Assembly (NCBI GenBank): GCA_030765065.1
Contig: CM060979.1
Span: 21,667,001-21,731,000 of the forward strand
DNA length: 64,000 nt
Direction of reading: 5' to 3'
Origin: Deroplatys truncata
Taxonomy: Eukaryota > Arthropoda > Insecta > Mantodea > Mantidae
Below the pieces are notes generated by a model. The model made no database searches. It had not been told where the DNA came from and saw only the letters and a list, made by a program, of their open reading frames with translations. Shown piece by piece: positions 22,806-36,105 of the stretch. The translations under genes were made by a program, and so were the position numbers. Every line of letters begins with the position of its first letter. Position 1 is the first letter of the stretch.

Positions 22806-22975
22806 AGTTGATATACAAAAAATGCCAAGGAAGACTGCAGTGGCCTTATTTAGGATGGCAACTGGCCACAATTGCCTCGCAGAACACCTCTACAAGACAC
22901 GATGCCTACCTACACCCAAGTGCACTCTCTGTGAAGATGATGTCATCCTGAACAAATAACATCTCGCCAAATGCA
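22806..22975 (+). pseudogene. LINE C-terminal (zinc-knuckle) fragment
   Basis: The translation MPRKTAVALFRMATGHNCLA, EHLYKTRCLPTPKCTLCEDD, then a stop and HLAKC resembles the C-terminal CxxC...HxxxC tail of Jockey/R1-type LINE proteins (LFRLRTGHDxLxxHLxxxG..PSPxCPLC). Only this piece is present and it has an in-frame stop. Confidence 0.65.
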
Positions 22976-25900
22976 AAGGCCTTAAAAGTGATAACTTACA
23001 GACTTTATATTGGGAAGCCAGAGGGAAAATGATGCAGATAAATTAATCCCCAGTGCCATTGGTGAACAACAACTTTTATAATATATGTGATGATTCCAAT
23101 TCATTGTAACGATTAAAATGGATGAATAAATAACTCGGAATAGACATTTTACTTTTGTCACATGCACTTGGTCAATTGAAAATCCATTGGCTGAGGCAAG
23201 TTCATAAACAAAGGCTGTGGTATGTAAATGTGTAGTTTAGGTTTGTGAATGATCAAGTAACTGATTCCATTTTATTGATGAGACATTAAATTATAAAAGT
23301 GCTATTGCAATTATTACAAACCACTCCACTGAAAATGCACACAATCCACGTAGTATTTACAAGGTTGATGTCCAGCCAACTTTGTCATGTATATTGTGAT
23401 GCAGTGGTTATGGCCCAAGGTTATTTGGTAGGTCAGTGCTGGGCGGTCCAACATAATTGCCGATCACCAGTGTAAAACCTGGGCGCACTATTGGGAGATA
23501 ACTACAACCTTCTGGAAGCTATTTCTTCCCCCTGTGTTGAAACAGTTCTAGTCGAGAACCTTGTGGGAAGATTCCACTTACTATACAAGTGAGCGCCCTT
23601 GCAGGAGTCAGTATGTCGACTTATGTTGCGAGTTGAGTGTAAGAGTTGAGTCAGTCAAAAGTGAGCAAGTTAGCAAGTGTATCTCTGGTACAACATCAAG
23701 AGCATTCTCCAAGTGACTGATGACGGCTGTTGTGATGTGCAGTGTGTACTACTGCAGAGCGACGGGTTGTAGACATCTTGTGTTTAACTCTCAAATGAAG
23801 TGAACCATTCGGCATAAAGAGGCTATATGATGAAGGAAGTGAAAGAATGGAGAATTAAACTAGTGCACCTTAGTGAAGTGATGTTGTAAACTTCCAGTGA
23901 AGTTGAACTAGGCAAGAACTTAGAACAGTGACTGTGACATTGAAAAACTGGACAAAGTCACAATATTTACCAACTTCCTGAAAATGAAACACATAAACCC
24001 TTCCCTTGTCTAGCAAAGCTCAATAGTTTTACGATGTCATGAAATTTAGAATATGTAAAAGTGTTCAATGAATAAATGTGCAAAAAATTACATGTACTGC
24101 ACCACTGGCTTTACCCATACCCAGAGGTGTTAAATATTGTGGAAAGGACTATTGCGTAGGAGCTAGGAATTGAAAAGAATCACCGGCACATATGTTAACA
24201 ATTTATTATAAAGTGTTGCATTTGTTAACAATTCCATATCAGCTTGCTTTAACATTTTAAAAGTTATGTAATTTACAAATAATATGCTCGAAGACGAGAA
24301 TGTAATGTACTCTTCTACCTTTTGCAATTTAAGTTGCTGTACAAATTGAGAATATTTCTGAAACAGCGACTAATACAATGCAATGTTACATGAAGTGAAA
24401 AATATAAATGCTTCTCCCGTGAATGTGAATTTAGAAACTCCAAGAATAAAAAGGTTACTCTTGGTGGTTTATGCCAAATCTCGCCATCAGAATCAGAACA
24501 AGTCTGGTTGTTAGCCACTAGGTCCCTGGCTGAAGAGTGCCCCTGCTGCCTGCCCAGGAGTTGTCCACGAGTGTGATGGCGTGAAGCAAACCAGCCAATG
24601 GTAACTCTGCACGATGCTTTAAGTTGATATATTGGAGCAATGATTAATTTAATCAAATATTTGTAGGTATATAAAAGTCATTAAAAAAGTTGGGTGTTCC
24701 AATGTGAGGTTTCCAATTAATTCAGAATTTATTATTTTTTATATCTTTTAAATTTTTTATTGGAGTTGATTTTTAATGATGAAATACGTCATGCATGACG
24801 GCATCTTTCTCGAAGCTTCGGATGTTAACTGTTTCTCTCAATGACCCACGTCATCATTTCCAAAGCATTGTGACATACTTTATGCTGGTTGCATAAGTCA
24901 TGACCAAGGGAGAGGGGAAAATGGCACAGTAGAATAAATAGGTATTCTGTTTTATAAGAATCCTTTATGACCTAGTACTGCTTCTTTCTGTCACATGTGC
25001 TGAAATTCTCTTGGTACCACAATAAACATGTATTAATGAAAAAGCTATCAAATTTCTAGTCCTTTTATGCTTCATAACATGAAGTATAAAAAAAACTGTA
25101 TTAATGAAAAGGCTATCAAATTTCTAGTCATTTTATGCTTCATAACATGAAGTATAAAAAAAAACTGTCACAAAAAATGGTAAACTTAACTTCACAGCAT
25201 ATAGAATGCAATTAAGATAACCGTTTACATGATTGAGTTTACATGGATGTACAATGTAAATGGTTAATAAAGTGTTATATTTGATTATGAATACAAAGGA
25301 TTTCATACTGTTTCTCACTGGCAATTATTGTGGCTGCTATTAATTTTGTTATTGTTAATTGTATGTATTGTGAATTGCTTCTGTGTTGACACCATGTTAG
25401 GAAAGCAACACTGACTTTAAGTATGCTTTATTCCAAATTAAGTTAACATGGCCATCATAATGCACGAACGGCAAGGCTATGGAATGTACGTAAGTTTTGT
25501 CACTACTCATCCATGGAGAATGAACATTTAGCAAAGTCAATAATCTGCACTATGACAATGTAACAACATGTAAATAATTAAAGAAAATTTTCAGGACTTC
25601 AGAAGATTTTATCGAAAGCAGATGTGTTACTGCACTTTGGAAGTAATTGCATTGGAGAGAAAGAGTCAATCACAACATAAAGTATAGCAGTATTGTATGC
25701 TAACACTTTAGTGACCAAATCAATTGTGTAGAACACAAATTGTTAATATGTATTGAATTTATTTATGAAGTTATCAATAAATTAGTTAAACCCATACTTC
25801 TTAAAAGTTATTACAGCTTTCCTGATACCGCACCCTGCAGAACCAACAAGAGATCTCATTGATCACTCAAAACAATAATAATGCGCACACGGTCGAAAGC

Positions 25901-26157
25901 CCAATCCATTAAAAAAAAAACTGCCGCAAACTTTACAATCCCATAATCCATTACTGAATGTTTGCGCCCATTTACTGCTATGCATTTTATTGCAGGGGGA
26001 CCATGATCGTGATGGAGGATAGATGCAAGATAAGCTCTGGCCCTGTTTATCTCTACCAGTTAGTGTGGTAGTCACGTTGTAATCTTAAATTACAATATAA
26101 TTCCATAGAATTTGATGCTTTGCCATGCCAATGATGAAAATCTGTAATATTTTTAAT

Positions 26158-26306
26158 CTACCCACAAAACCATAAAAGTGCCTTCTTTGCCATAAAGCTG
26201 TAAAAACTCCTCCACTCCCATTCATTTTTGGGCAAACCGTTGAAGTTGGCAAGTATGTGAATGAAGATAGTCTCCTTGTCCTTCAGATGGAATATATTGC
26301 TGTTGC
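26158..26306 (-). pseudogene. Candidate extra or alternative exon of the ZNFX1-like gene
   Basis: 69 nt downstream of the donor at 26376, after an AG acceptor (gtacag, AG at 26308-26307), a phase-1 frame reads SNIFHLKDKETIFIHILANF, NGLPKNEWEWRSFYSFMAKK, and meets TAG at 26160-26158. The stretch ILANFxGLP...E..FY also occurs in the candidate exon at 40440-40632, with matching DNA (cttgccaactt, ggtttgccc). It may be an alternative terminal exon, or a decayed exon skipped in favour of the RZ exon, whose phase fits the 26376 donor directly. Confidence 0.45.
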
Positions 26307-26375
26307 CTGTACATGGCAAATTGGAGAAACATAAAGTACCTCCCCAAAAAGGCTACTAAAGCTCTTTTCTCTTAC

Positions 26376-26659
26376 CTGCAAATATATTTAGAGTTTGAGG
26401 GTTTGAGATGTTTCGCAGTTTTTGCCTCAAATTATCTCTGCTTCTTACAATTTCTGCTTGTTTCCCAAATATGCGGCGTTTTATTTCTTGCACATCCTTG
26501 TATGTTTGCTTGACATTGTTTAGGTAACGTTGTGTTTTTGTGACATTAGTGGAGCAGCGAGGACAGACTTTTAACTTAATTGCTCCATCTGACTGCTTCA
26601 TCCACTCCTCCAAACCTTTTGATTCAAATATATGATCACAGTCTTCGAGCATCACAAAC
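26376..26659 (-). CDS. ZNFX1: ZNFX1-like protein, exon with the DARFV-LEDC-HIFE region
   Basis: Acceptor ttttcag (AG at 26661-26660) and donor GCAG|gtaaga (after 26376) bound a 284-bp exon, entering in phase 2 and leaving in phase 1. It completes the conserved ZNFX1 segment begun in the previous exon: ...EDEPDAR / FVMLEDCDHIFESKGLEEWM. It continues IKLKVCPRCSTNVTKTQRYL, a CPxC pair typical of this region of ZNFX1, and a charged helix (VQEIKRRIFGKQAEIVRSRD). No internal stops. The preceding intron is about 14 kb and the following one about 15.9 kb, both packed with transposons. Confidence 0.9.
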
Positions 26660-26863
26660 CTGAAAACATATAGTGTCATTAGTAATATTAGCCTTCTTCA
26701 GTTGTGAAGGGTTAATCTCTCACAGTTATTCACCTACTGCAGAAAGAAAAACAGACATTTTAGGCCTATTTGAGAATATTCTTGATAGAATTTTTAAGAT
26801 CATCAGTACAAAACCTTTATCAGATTGGAAAGAATGTTTTTAAAGAATATATATATATATATA

Positions 26864-28039
26864 CAGTGGAATCTCGTTAGCACGTTCCTCATTAACACGT
26901 TTTCCCGTGTATTACGTTTAATTATAAAAGTCCCGGTACCAAATCACCAAATATAATAAATAATGTTTGCTTAGTGCGTTTTCCCGGTCCCGCTTACTAC
27001 GTTTGAAGTTTGACGTCCTCATTCGCTGTTTTGGCCAATCCTTGATCGGCAATTCGGCACAGTGGGAGTAGGCGTTTAACACGTTCATAGTTTGACGTCC
27101 TCATTTGCTACTTTGGTCAATCCTTGGTCACGGGGTGAAAATCAGCAGCCAATCACATACATGCATTTAAATATTTGTGTGACACGATTTCTGTGGGCGG
27201 GAATGGCGGGTTAGAGAATGCTTTACCTTGGCATGGTAAACGCTAACGATAGTTTCTAATGTTGAGTGATGACCAAACAACCGTAGATTGTATTTTAACT
27301 TTTCATTTACAATGAAAAACAGAAAGTGTAGTAGGTAAATAACCAACAGTGAAAAACTGAAAATCCTCGATGTAATCACAATCCAAATATAAAACATGTC
27401 GATATAGTGCGGAAGTTAAACATTCCTCCGTCAACCTTAAAAACGATTGTTAGCAAACCTAAATTGATTGAAACTGCTTTTAAAGAAGGGAAAAATACTA
27501 AAACAAAACTTTTCTCTTGGAAAATAGGATCAGAAGAGGACCGGAACGAAATTTGTTGCATGGAAACACCTCCGTATTCAAATCGTCTTGTATACACCAA
27601 AGATAATATCGTCTATTGTACTCGTAACACGATGCACGCTCATAATTTTTTCTTTTTTATCAGAAATTGTTATCACGTGTGTAATAAAACACACAGCAAA
27701 ACCACTATTGCCGATTCCACAATTCGCAATTTATTTTCTCAAAAACATTCATAACCTAAAAAATCCAAGTTGACCAAAATAAAAGCTTGAATTATTTATT
27801 CTCAGGCTTTATGTATCCAAATCCATTTAAACATATTGAATTTAACATGGAAACGCGGATCGTATTTAGTATGAAATTGTACTCAAAATCGATTTAAATT
27901 GCCCATGGAGACGTAGTAATTATTACATTTTTATTACCTATGTTCTTAAATTGCAGATTTTGCATTTTCGTTAACACGTTTTCCCGCCTATGACGTCCAA
28001 ATCCTTAGGTCCCTGCAAAAACGTACTAACGAGATTCTA

Positions 28040-28042
<3 letters not shown>
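26864..28042 (+). mobile_element. Pogo/Tigger-type element, copy 2
   Basis: Ends CAGTGGAATCTCGTTAGCAC and its near inverse ctaacgagattctactg are flanked by TA (26862-26863 and 28043-28044). It is homologous along its whole length to copy 1 (7243-8396), with the same helix-turn-helix remnant around 27405-27530 (KLNIPPSTLKTIVSKPKLIE). It was inserted into a TA microsatellite, so short (TA)n runs lie on both sides. Confidence 0.92.

Positions 28043-28089
<47 letters not shown>
28043..28089. repeat. (TA)n microsatellite at the pogo edge
   Basis: A run of about 23 TA units directly adjoining the right end of pogo copy 2; a shorter run is at its left edge. Confidence 0.95.
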
Positions 28090-28092
<3 letters not shown>

Positions 28093-28338
28093 CCTCAAAA
28101 TCTGTATTAACATTATTATTTGTGTTTTATAAATGGTTATCTGAATGTATGACATTTTATTCTCTAAAAGTACATAAACACATCATTTGCAAGTACTTCC
28201 TGAGAAAATCATTAGTTGCATTTGTAATTTTATGGAAAAATATTAAAATAAATTGTTTTGTATTCAAAGTCTAAAAGAAAATACACTATTTATTGTAGTC
28301 ACGTTATGACTTTAATGTTAAAGCGACAATAATAAATT

Positions 28339-28380
28339 AAAAAAAAAAAAAAAAAAAAAAACCACACACACACACACACA
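28339..28380. repeat. (A)n(CA)n simple repeat
   Basis: A run of about 22 A residues followed by CA repeats, possibly the remains of a retroposon tail. Confidence 0.85.
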
Positions 28381-28599
28381 GTAAATAGAAAGGAATGGTA
28401 AAACCCCTGTGAAGCTTTGAATCACACTGAGGTCATGCATATGCTCTAAATTTGTAATACATGGTATGCCCCAGCTGCAATTGGGCACATAATGTAGATA
28501 TAACGTGGCTTGGGCTTCAAAAGTGTTAAGTTAAAGCTTATGTAAAGTGTACCCATTAATTAAAAATGGCATCCAATCACCCTACAAAAAGATTATTTA

Positions 28600-29492
28600 T
28601 TTTTACTTTCTCTACTACGTATAGTAACTAGGGGAAGTATTGTATTCCACCCAAACATTCGATACCGAGATTTCAACGGAAATACATGTTTTGAGACCCC
28701 CTGAATCCAAAAAAAAAAAAAAAGCATTTTTGGAAACATGTCCGTGTGTGAACAGCATAACTCAGAAACGAACAGTTGGATAAACACCAAACTTGGTATT
28801 TAGGTTCAGTATCTTCCAGAGATGCAACACAAAAGTTTTCAAGAAAATCCCCCCACCCCAGATTACCCTTTACATGGAACATTTTTCGAAAATTTTAATT
28901 TTCTCAAAAATGGCTCTAACGATTTTGATTAAAATATCATATGTTTAATATATTTTCATGACAAATAAAATGTGTATCTTGAATTTTCTGGGAATAAGTA
29001 CAAAAGTATTCTTCATTGTGAACGACTTTTGCATAACTGGTATACCATAAGAGATAGACAAAATTTTACTACACAAAAGATGTAGATCACGTTAAAATAC
29101 ACAATTTATGTCATATACATTTTTTGTTGTTGAGTGAACCATTTTCGAGATATTGCTTGTTATTCCCTTAAATTTTTCAATACTTATTTTCTCAAATGGG
29201 AATTCGTTATTCATTTTTTTGTCTTGGATATGCAAAGAGTATTAATCTGTGGCAAAGGGAATGGTGCTGCACCTAGCAACCAGCTATTAAGAGATATGTA
29301 TGTGCTTAAAGGCTACTGTATTTCTATATTGCCCTTGTAAATATATATTCCCCTTACATCTATAAGAAAATTAGCAATAAGATAGAGTCTGCAAATGTTT
29401 ATCTTGATTAACATGAAGTAGATGGAGAATAAGCGTTTGTAAAAATAGTTTGTACAAGAGTAGAGAAAGTCATGTGAGTGTAACACATCAGA
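28600..29492 (+). repeat. Repeat family R1, copy 2
   Basis: Closely similar to copy 1 from tttttactttctctactacg to tgtaacacatcaga. It shows the inverted pair actttctctact (about 28604) and agtagagaaagt (about 29459) most cleanly, and has an A-run at about 28712-28724 absent from copy 1. Confidence 0.8.
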
Positions 29493-29749
29493 ATTTTTTT
29501 TAATGGCTTTAAAAAAATTTTTTTTTTGAATTGGCTGGCATGTTGACAATGCCATTGTTACTGTTAGCTATTTTCAAAAATTTTAACTAATATCTGTGCT
29601 AAACAGTGAAGTTTGCCATCATTTTAAAAATAGATATTATTAGGGCTCAGATTTTTAGGTGCTAAAAGCTTGAGAAATATTTATTTTCAGTATGCTAAAA
29701 GAAAATACACTACCATTTTTTTCACACAAATATGTGCTAAAAGTTAAAA

Positions 29750-32700
29750 TGTTTGATAGCATCTGAAAGCTCAGTTAATGTAAGTGTATACGGTACTAGC
29801 CATCATCAATACAATAGAGGTATTGAGAAGATGGCGGCTAGTGGTATGTTTACTCGTAGTAAAGTGCAGAAAATTAACCCAATAATGGTAAAATCGTGTG
29901 AAAATGGTGAATACTTGCTTAGTAGAAGTTGTGGAAGAAGTGGAAATGAAGGTAGACCAGTTAAAAATATGATCAGATGGCTAATGTAGTTGATCGCCAT
30001 AAAATGCACAGTGATGCTGAAGTGGTGGTATTGTTTCAGCTAGTAATAGATATTTTAAATAAGGACCTTCAAGCAGCAAGACAAGAAGTAAGAGATTTAA
30101 GATTACAGAATGAGAACTTAAATCGCGAAATAGAAGGGTTGGAAAGAGAAAAATGAGCTCAAACTTGGAATACGGCACTGGAGTTTAAGCTCGAAAATAC
30201 TGAAAATGGATACGTAGTACATAAACAAAGGTGGCGATACTCGGAAGCAGTAATTGGAGGTTACAAGAATCAGAGGCAGGAATCATGTGAGAAAAGTGTT
30301 GCCTTACAAATTCTAATAGATTTGAATTGCTGTATGAAGATCAGGAAAATGGTGAAAAATTAAGCCATAGGGAATGTAAATCACAGATAAATAATTCAGT
30401 AAATACAAGTAGGAAAATTGTGGTGCTTGGAGAGTCTTTGCTGAAATTTTCCGGTGAAGTTTGTAGAAAAAAAGGATATAAAGTAAACTGCTTCCCTGGA
30501 ATAAAAACAAATGAGCTGAAGTATAAAGTGGAAGGAAAGGAGCTGGTAAATGAGAATATGGAAGTTGTTTTGTTACATGTTGGGACTAATGATACTAGAA
30601 GATGAGTGTATGCAGAAGAGATTATAGGAAAACCTATGGATGTCATTGCTAGTGTTAGAACGTTGCACCAAGGGCTAAAGTTATTGTGAGTGGTGTGTTG
30701 AGGTGACAGGATATAACTGATAGAAGAATACAGCAGATAAATAGTGAACTCAACTGGTTGTGTGAAAGGAGAAATTGTTCCTTTTTTGATGGAAACTTCT
30801 GGCACCAAAAACAAGATTTGTGTAAGGATGGGGTCCATTTGAATCACAGAGGATCCTAAATTTTTGGTAACCTTTTGTGTGATGCAATAATATCATTAGA
30901 TAAGGGAAACGAGTAATGAAAGAGGTGGTTGTATCTAAATACAAGAAAGAACATGATCTTAGGGTCTTTCATCTTAATATACAGGCTATAAATAGGAAAG
31001 TATTACTTCTTGAACAAATCTCTAGTGAGTTTAACCTAGATATAATCATTTTAAGAGAACATTGGTGTAATAAACATAAAATAGATTTACATAAACCAGA
31101 TAATTGTAACAAAAAATCTGACATTGTAGAGGAAATACTAAGGGCGGGGGTGTTATCTATACCAGAAATAACATCCCTGTACAGTCGATAAATATGACAG
31201 AATATTGTAAGGAAAAACTCTTTGAGGTAACAGGCATAGAATTAAGTGTACAAACTGGTAAATTATTAAATTTGGAATTTATAGATCCCCATCATCTTCA
31301 GTAACAGATTTTTTTGCATGTTTGGATAAAATGCTGAACAAATTTTTTGCACCAAAGGTACATATAGTTTAGCTGGTGACTTTAATGTTGATGCTAATCA
31401 TGAAAATAATGTTTATAAAAAACTGCTGGACATTTATAATAGTAAGGATTTAATACATGAGACTACAAGGGTCACTTCTAATACTGCAACAGTGGTAGAT
31501 CATATAGCATCTAATATGTATGAGAAAGTTTATAATATGGAAGTTATAAATATCCATATCTCAGACCATTATGCTCAGCTTATTGACATCACTGATCAAA
31601 TAGTGGAGGAAAACTGTAACCTCGAGAAAAGATACCAAGTAATTAATGGAAAAAGTTTAAATAATTTACTTTTATTGTTGGCTGAGGAAAATTGGGAAAG
31701 TATCTATAACGTAGAGAATGTGAATGAAAAATGGTACAAATTTTATAGTATATATAGGAAACATTTCAATTCTGCCTGTCCTATGATTAACAAAATGCAT
31801 AAAAGTAAAATCTTATTAAAGATTCACTCCCTACTTATATTCTAAAAACTATGAGGAAAAAATGAAGAATTTCTATGAATTATATAAAAGTTCAGGTTAT
31901 ATGCATTTTAAAACAAAATATAATGAAGCTAAAAAGCAATACTCTAAACAGGTATTTTCTAGGTGTTGCAAAAAAAAAAAACACAAAAAAAAAAAACAAA
32001 CAAACAAACAAACAAACAATGAAGTTTCAGTACCAAGTGGTACTGATAGAAATAGTGTTAGCTCTTCATTATTTATTGCTTCTACAAGTGAGAAAGAAGT
32101 AACTGAATTAATTAATCACTTAACAAAGAAAAACTCATGTGGTTGGGATGAAATAAGCGCAAAGATATTAAATCATTGTAAAGAGCAGTTTGTTAAACCT
32201 CTTGAACACCTTATAAATTTTTCTTTTCAGGCGGAACTTTTCCCGAATTGCTGAAGATAGGGTTAGTTAGATCAGTACATAAACAAGGTGATCAGACAAA
32301 TATAAATAATTATCGTCCTATAACCTTAACATCCGAATTAGCTAAATGGTTTGAAAAAAATTATTTTAAATCGAATGGTACATTTCCTAAATTTAAATAA
32401 TGTATTTGTGATTTTCAATTTGGTTTTAGGAGAGGTCTTTCAGCTATAACATTGATCGCTGACTTCATACATGAAGTTTTTGGTAAACTAGAAAAGGGTG
32501 GGAAAATTGGCACTATCTTTCTTGATTTAACAAAAGTCTTTGTTTCAGTAAAGCATGACTTATTAATAAATAAATTAGAACATTATGGTGTATGGGGAAT
32601 AGCTAAGAAACTAATCACATCATATTTAACAGGAAGGAAACAAGCAGTGCAAATTCCATATAAGACAGAAAAATCAATAAATACAATATAGTCAGATTAT

Positions 32701-33612
32701 CACATAATTGAATATGGAGTCCCTCAAGGTACAGTCCTGGGCCCTCTCTTGTTTATTCTTTATGTAAATGATGTTACCGTGACTAAAAATTCTAGTATTT
32801 TTTCCTTTGCTGATGATACAACTGTAAACTGCTGGGGTGTGGATTATAATTCACTAAAAACAAATATGTTGAATACTTCATAAAATCTATTAAAATATTT
32901 TGAATCAAACAACCTTCCCTGTAACATAAAAACGACAAATTATATGTTATTGGAATTATGTTCTAGAGAAATAGAATCAGAAATTAGTTTAATTGTAAAT
33001 GATGAACAAATAATTAAAGTGAGACAACATAAATTTTTAGGCATAATAGTGGTTGATAAGTTAACCTGGGCAGAACTTATTAATTATGTATGCAATAAAA
33101 TTAGTGAATCAATATATCTCTTAAGGCATTTCAAAGTATTTTCAAATAAGTATATTCTTTGGTTGTTATATTATGGTATAATTTATACAAATTTATTATA
33201 TGGTATAGAGATATGGGGAGTAGCAGTAAAGGTATATATGGATAGATTATTCATTCTTTAAAAGAAGTGTATTAGGATTTAAATAACATGTCACCCACAG
33301 AATCATGTAGAAATACATTTATAAACAATAATGTACTTGACTATAACATTAGAAATTAGGCAGATTATTACAGAACTGATTCAATAAAGTATCTACTGAA
33401 AAAGATGTATACGTTATGGGAACTATTTTTTTTCAACAAATTGCCAACTAATATAAAACTCCAAAATGAATCTAGATTTAAGAAGGAACTTAAAAAATAT
33501 TTAATTAAGAAATGTATGTATTCCATGAATGAATTGTAAAATTGTAATAGAAATGACTATGCTTGATATTTGTATAAAACAAATCTATGGGCAATAAAGA
33601 TTATTATTATTA
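29750..33612 (+). mobile_element. CR1-like LINE, nearly full length, decayed
   Basis: The order is as in CR1-group LINEs. ORF1 at 29830-30860 has a coiled coil (about 30060-30150: NKDLQAARQEVRDLRLQNEN) and an SGNH/GDSL-esterase-like domain (IVVLGESLLKFSGEVC; VLLHVGTNDTRR; CKDGVHLNHRG). ORF2 begins at 30916 with an AP-type endonuclease (LRVFHLNIQAINRKVLLLEQ; VDHIASN...HISDHYAQLIDI). The RT at 32100-32850 has FLDLTKVFVSVKHDLL, YGVPQGTVLGPLLFILYVND and FADDTT, and the thumb runs to 33260. The 3' end is aataaaga followed by an (ATT)n tail at 33600-33616. Several stops and frame shifts make it inactive. Confidence 0.88.
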
Positions 33613-33635
33613 TTATTCTTGAAGGTATCACTAAG

Positions 33636-34585
33636 TACTCTGCATTCACTCTTAGGTTGATCCGCGCCAAAACAAATACACATGACCAGTGCACCGTGGT
33701 ACAACACTGTAGTAATGTGTGCAGGAAAATAGTCCCATGCTAATAATCTAAATTTTAGAATCAATTTATCCTTAAATGGTATAATATTGTATATAAATTC
33801 CTAAAAGTCTAATTAACGCTAATTTGTACCTTTAAACAGAGCTACAAGTCCCAACATGCAATTAATATATGTAGCTGACATCCGGGTATGCTCAGAACAT
33901 TGTTTGTAGCCAGAAACCAGCGGTTTCTGTTTAGTATCATGGCAGACGGTGATTTTCTCTTGCGTTTTCGTCGATTTGCGTAAAGCATAAGCAGGCAAAC
34001 CATTGACTAGTGGTGAAAAAATAATAGAGTTGGAAGTTTATTGTAAGCAATGTGAGAAATATCTAACACTTCCCGTGAAAGAAGTGGTGAAATTCTGAGT
34101 TAACCAGTGTTTCGAGTACAAGTATAAACAGTGCTCATTTAAGAAAAATCTGAAACGGGAAAGTGGTTAAAACCGAAAGCATTAGAAATACGCGATGCAA
34201 GAATGTAATTCACGTAACAATATACAATTTCTTTTTTAAAAATGAGCCGCGAGTTGATAAATGTGCTGCTTCCAGAGAGCGAATAAATGTAAGATATCGC
34301 ATACCTGTTACTTTCTTTTTCGCTCGTTTCTTTTAGAATTAACTATTATTATATGTCCAAACATTTATTTTGTTGCAACTATCAATCTTATCACCTTCAA
34401 CCCTAATAAAGTACGCTAGCCACCGTTTAAGTTGTCGGACCATGTTCTCTTTGCCTGTACTCTGTCACATGGTCGTGAAAATGACAGTATTTCTGCCGCC
34501 AATGGCAGAAGGATACATTACAATGGTGCACTGGTCACCTGGGTTTTGTTTTGGTGCGGATCAACCTAAGAGTGAATACAGAGTA
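33636..34585. mobile_element. ITm-2 copy 1: 0.95-kb TIR element
   Basis: The ends TACTCTGCATTCACTCTTAG and (inverse) TACTCTGTATTCACTCTTAG continue as ggttgatccgcgcc, giving an inverted repeat of roughly 50 bp that also includes accagtgcacc. It is homologous throughout to 42323-43330. TA lies at both outer edges, which fits a Tc1/mariner-type insertion but is ambiguous because the repeat itself is inverted there. Its interior is a degraded form of the helix-turn-helix region seen more clearly in copy 2. Confidence 0.82.
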
Positions 34586-34589
34586 GTAA

Positions 34590-36105
34590 AGTGTTACAGT
34601 ATACACGTGCTTACTCCAATTACAGTACACGGCAATGTGCTTATTTAAACTGTACATTACAAATGATTTATGATTGTCTCAAAGAAGTGACATGAATTTG
34701 GAAAATGACAGTTCCACATTACAAGAAGTAAGTCTGGCATAATTATAGCATGGAATATTACTCTCACTCACATTTTTTTTGTTGCCCATCCAACACATTT
34801 GAAACTTCACATATTATGTTATAACCACTATTAATTTCATAGACTTCCTTGTATTTTCTTTGTACATTTTGTGCTGCAGGACCAGAAAGAATATTTAGAA
34901 GTTATATACTGAGACAGATATTAAGAGGTTGAGATTTTTGGAAAAGAGATTGTTTGTAAATTAAGAAAGGCAATAGAATTCAAGATGGAGACTGTTCAGA
35001 AATATAAAAGATTTTTAAATATTTGTTAATTTATGTTAAATTAATAGCTTATAAAGATTTCTTTATTCATTCAAGGCAATATTTGTACATATTTTGGATA
35101 GTTAAAACATCTGGAACATTAAGAAAAGAGGAAAAAACAATTATTTTAGTACATCTCATAGCCAACCATAAAAAAAACATCATTAAGAAACAATTTGTAA
35201 CTTGAATTGCTATGTAGAGGGGTCAGTCAAGAATGCTTATTGATTTGTAACCATAGCAACATCAAATATTATATAAGGTTTGTCCAGAAAAGAAGAGGAC
35301 AATCATAGTGTGTCTTTGCATCATTATGCATCTTTGCATAATTATCGAATGGGACTGTAGATAGGAAATATTATAATCAATATTCTGGATGTTCATTGGG
35401 AGTTATAATATTTATGAAACAAAGTAATCAAATAAGAAAGTCATTATTAATTGCGAATTAGTTATTATTTGCATAAAATATCAAGTTTTTCAGAATAAAT
35501 TAAAAGTTTCGGAGAATTCATAACTTTACTCATGATACCTTCTCATACCATGGCCCGAGATATTAGTAAAACAGAGTTCTCATAGCTCATAAAAAATAAA
35601 TGACACAGCACAAGAGAAGTGACAGAAAAATAAAACATTAATTCAGTGAGAGAAATACATTACAGAGATAGGTCAGCACATCTAGATCATCAACTTTGGC
35701 GAGTATTGTAGATTAAAAAGATACCACCAGAACAAGCCACTCAGCGCAAAATCATAAATAAAAATCCAGCAACAAATGGAGGCGGAGCTGCAGGACAAAA
35801 CCCAATATAATACTACAGCCGACATATCAATTCTTGCACTTCTTAATAACAAATTGTGACATCTGACTTACATGCTTAATACTCAATAGGCTGGATTGTA
35901 AGTTGTTAAAAGTCGTTCTTAAAAAAGGCTGCTTTTGTGTTTTTTGTGTGACTTATGTGAATAACCAAAAATATTAGAAAATGTGTGTTTTTATGTTAAA
36001 TAAAATCTAAAATATATGTCTGGTATGAATATCCAGAACATTTAACTCAGTTTCAAGTTTATATTGTGATGCAAACAAAATATGTATTCACCCAAGAATT
36101 CAAGC
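34590..36105. other. No gene recognised
   Basis: Very AT-rich intronic sequence between two transposons. The open frames are short and without known motifs. Confidence 0.55.

Larger units (their letters stand above)
20150..24932. repeat. Large inverted repeat, arms of about 0.76-0.83 kb
   Basis: 20150-20907 and 24103-24932 are diverged reverse complements. Shared landmarks are cgtcatgcatgac (about 20290 and 24786), the block around ccgaagcttcgagaaagatg and its inverse, aactcctgggcag and its inverse, and the inner edge ccacaatatttaacacttct. The 3.2-kb spacer holds a (TA)n array, a LINE tail and unrecognised sequence. Minus-strand open frames at 21365-21066 and 21121-20861, next to the left arm, look coding-like but match nothing I know. 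This may be one long-TIR transposon, or two copies of an element in opposite orientation. Confidence 0.75.

Noticed and set aside
23300-24100. Possible solo LTR or promoter-like block with AATAAA near 24069
   Set aside because: No convincing end repeats, no second copy in the window and no TATA box at a suitable spacing.
30341-30847. 168-aa minus-strand open frame
   Set aside because: Antisense shadow of the CR1-like LINE ORF1 esterase region.
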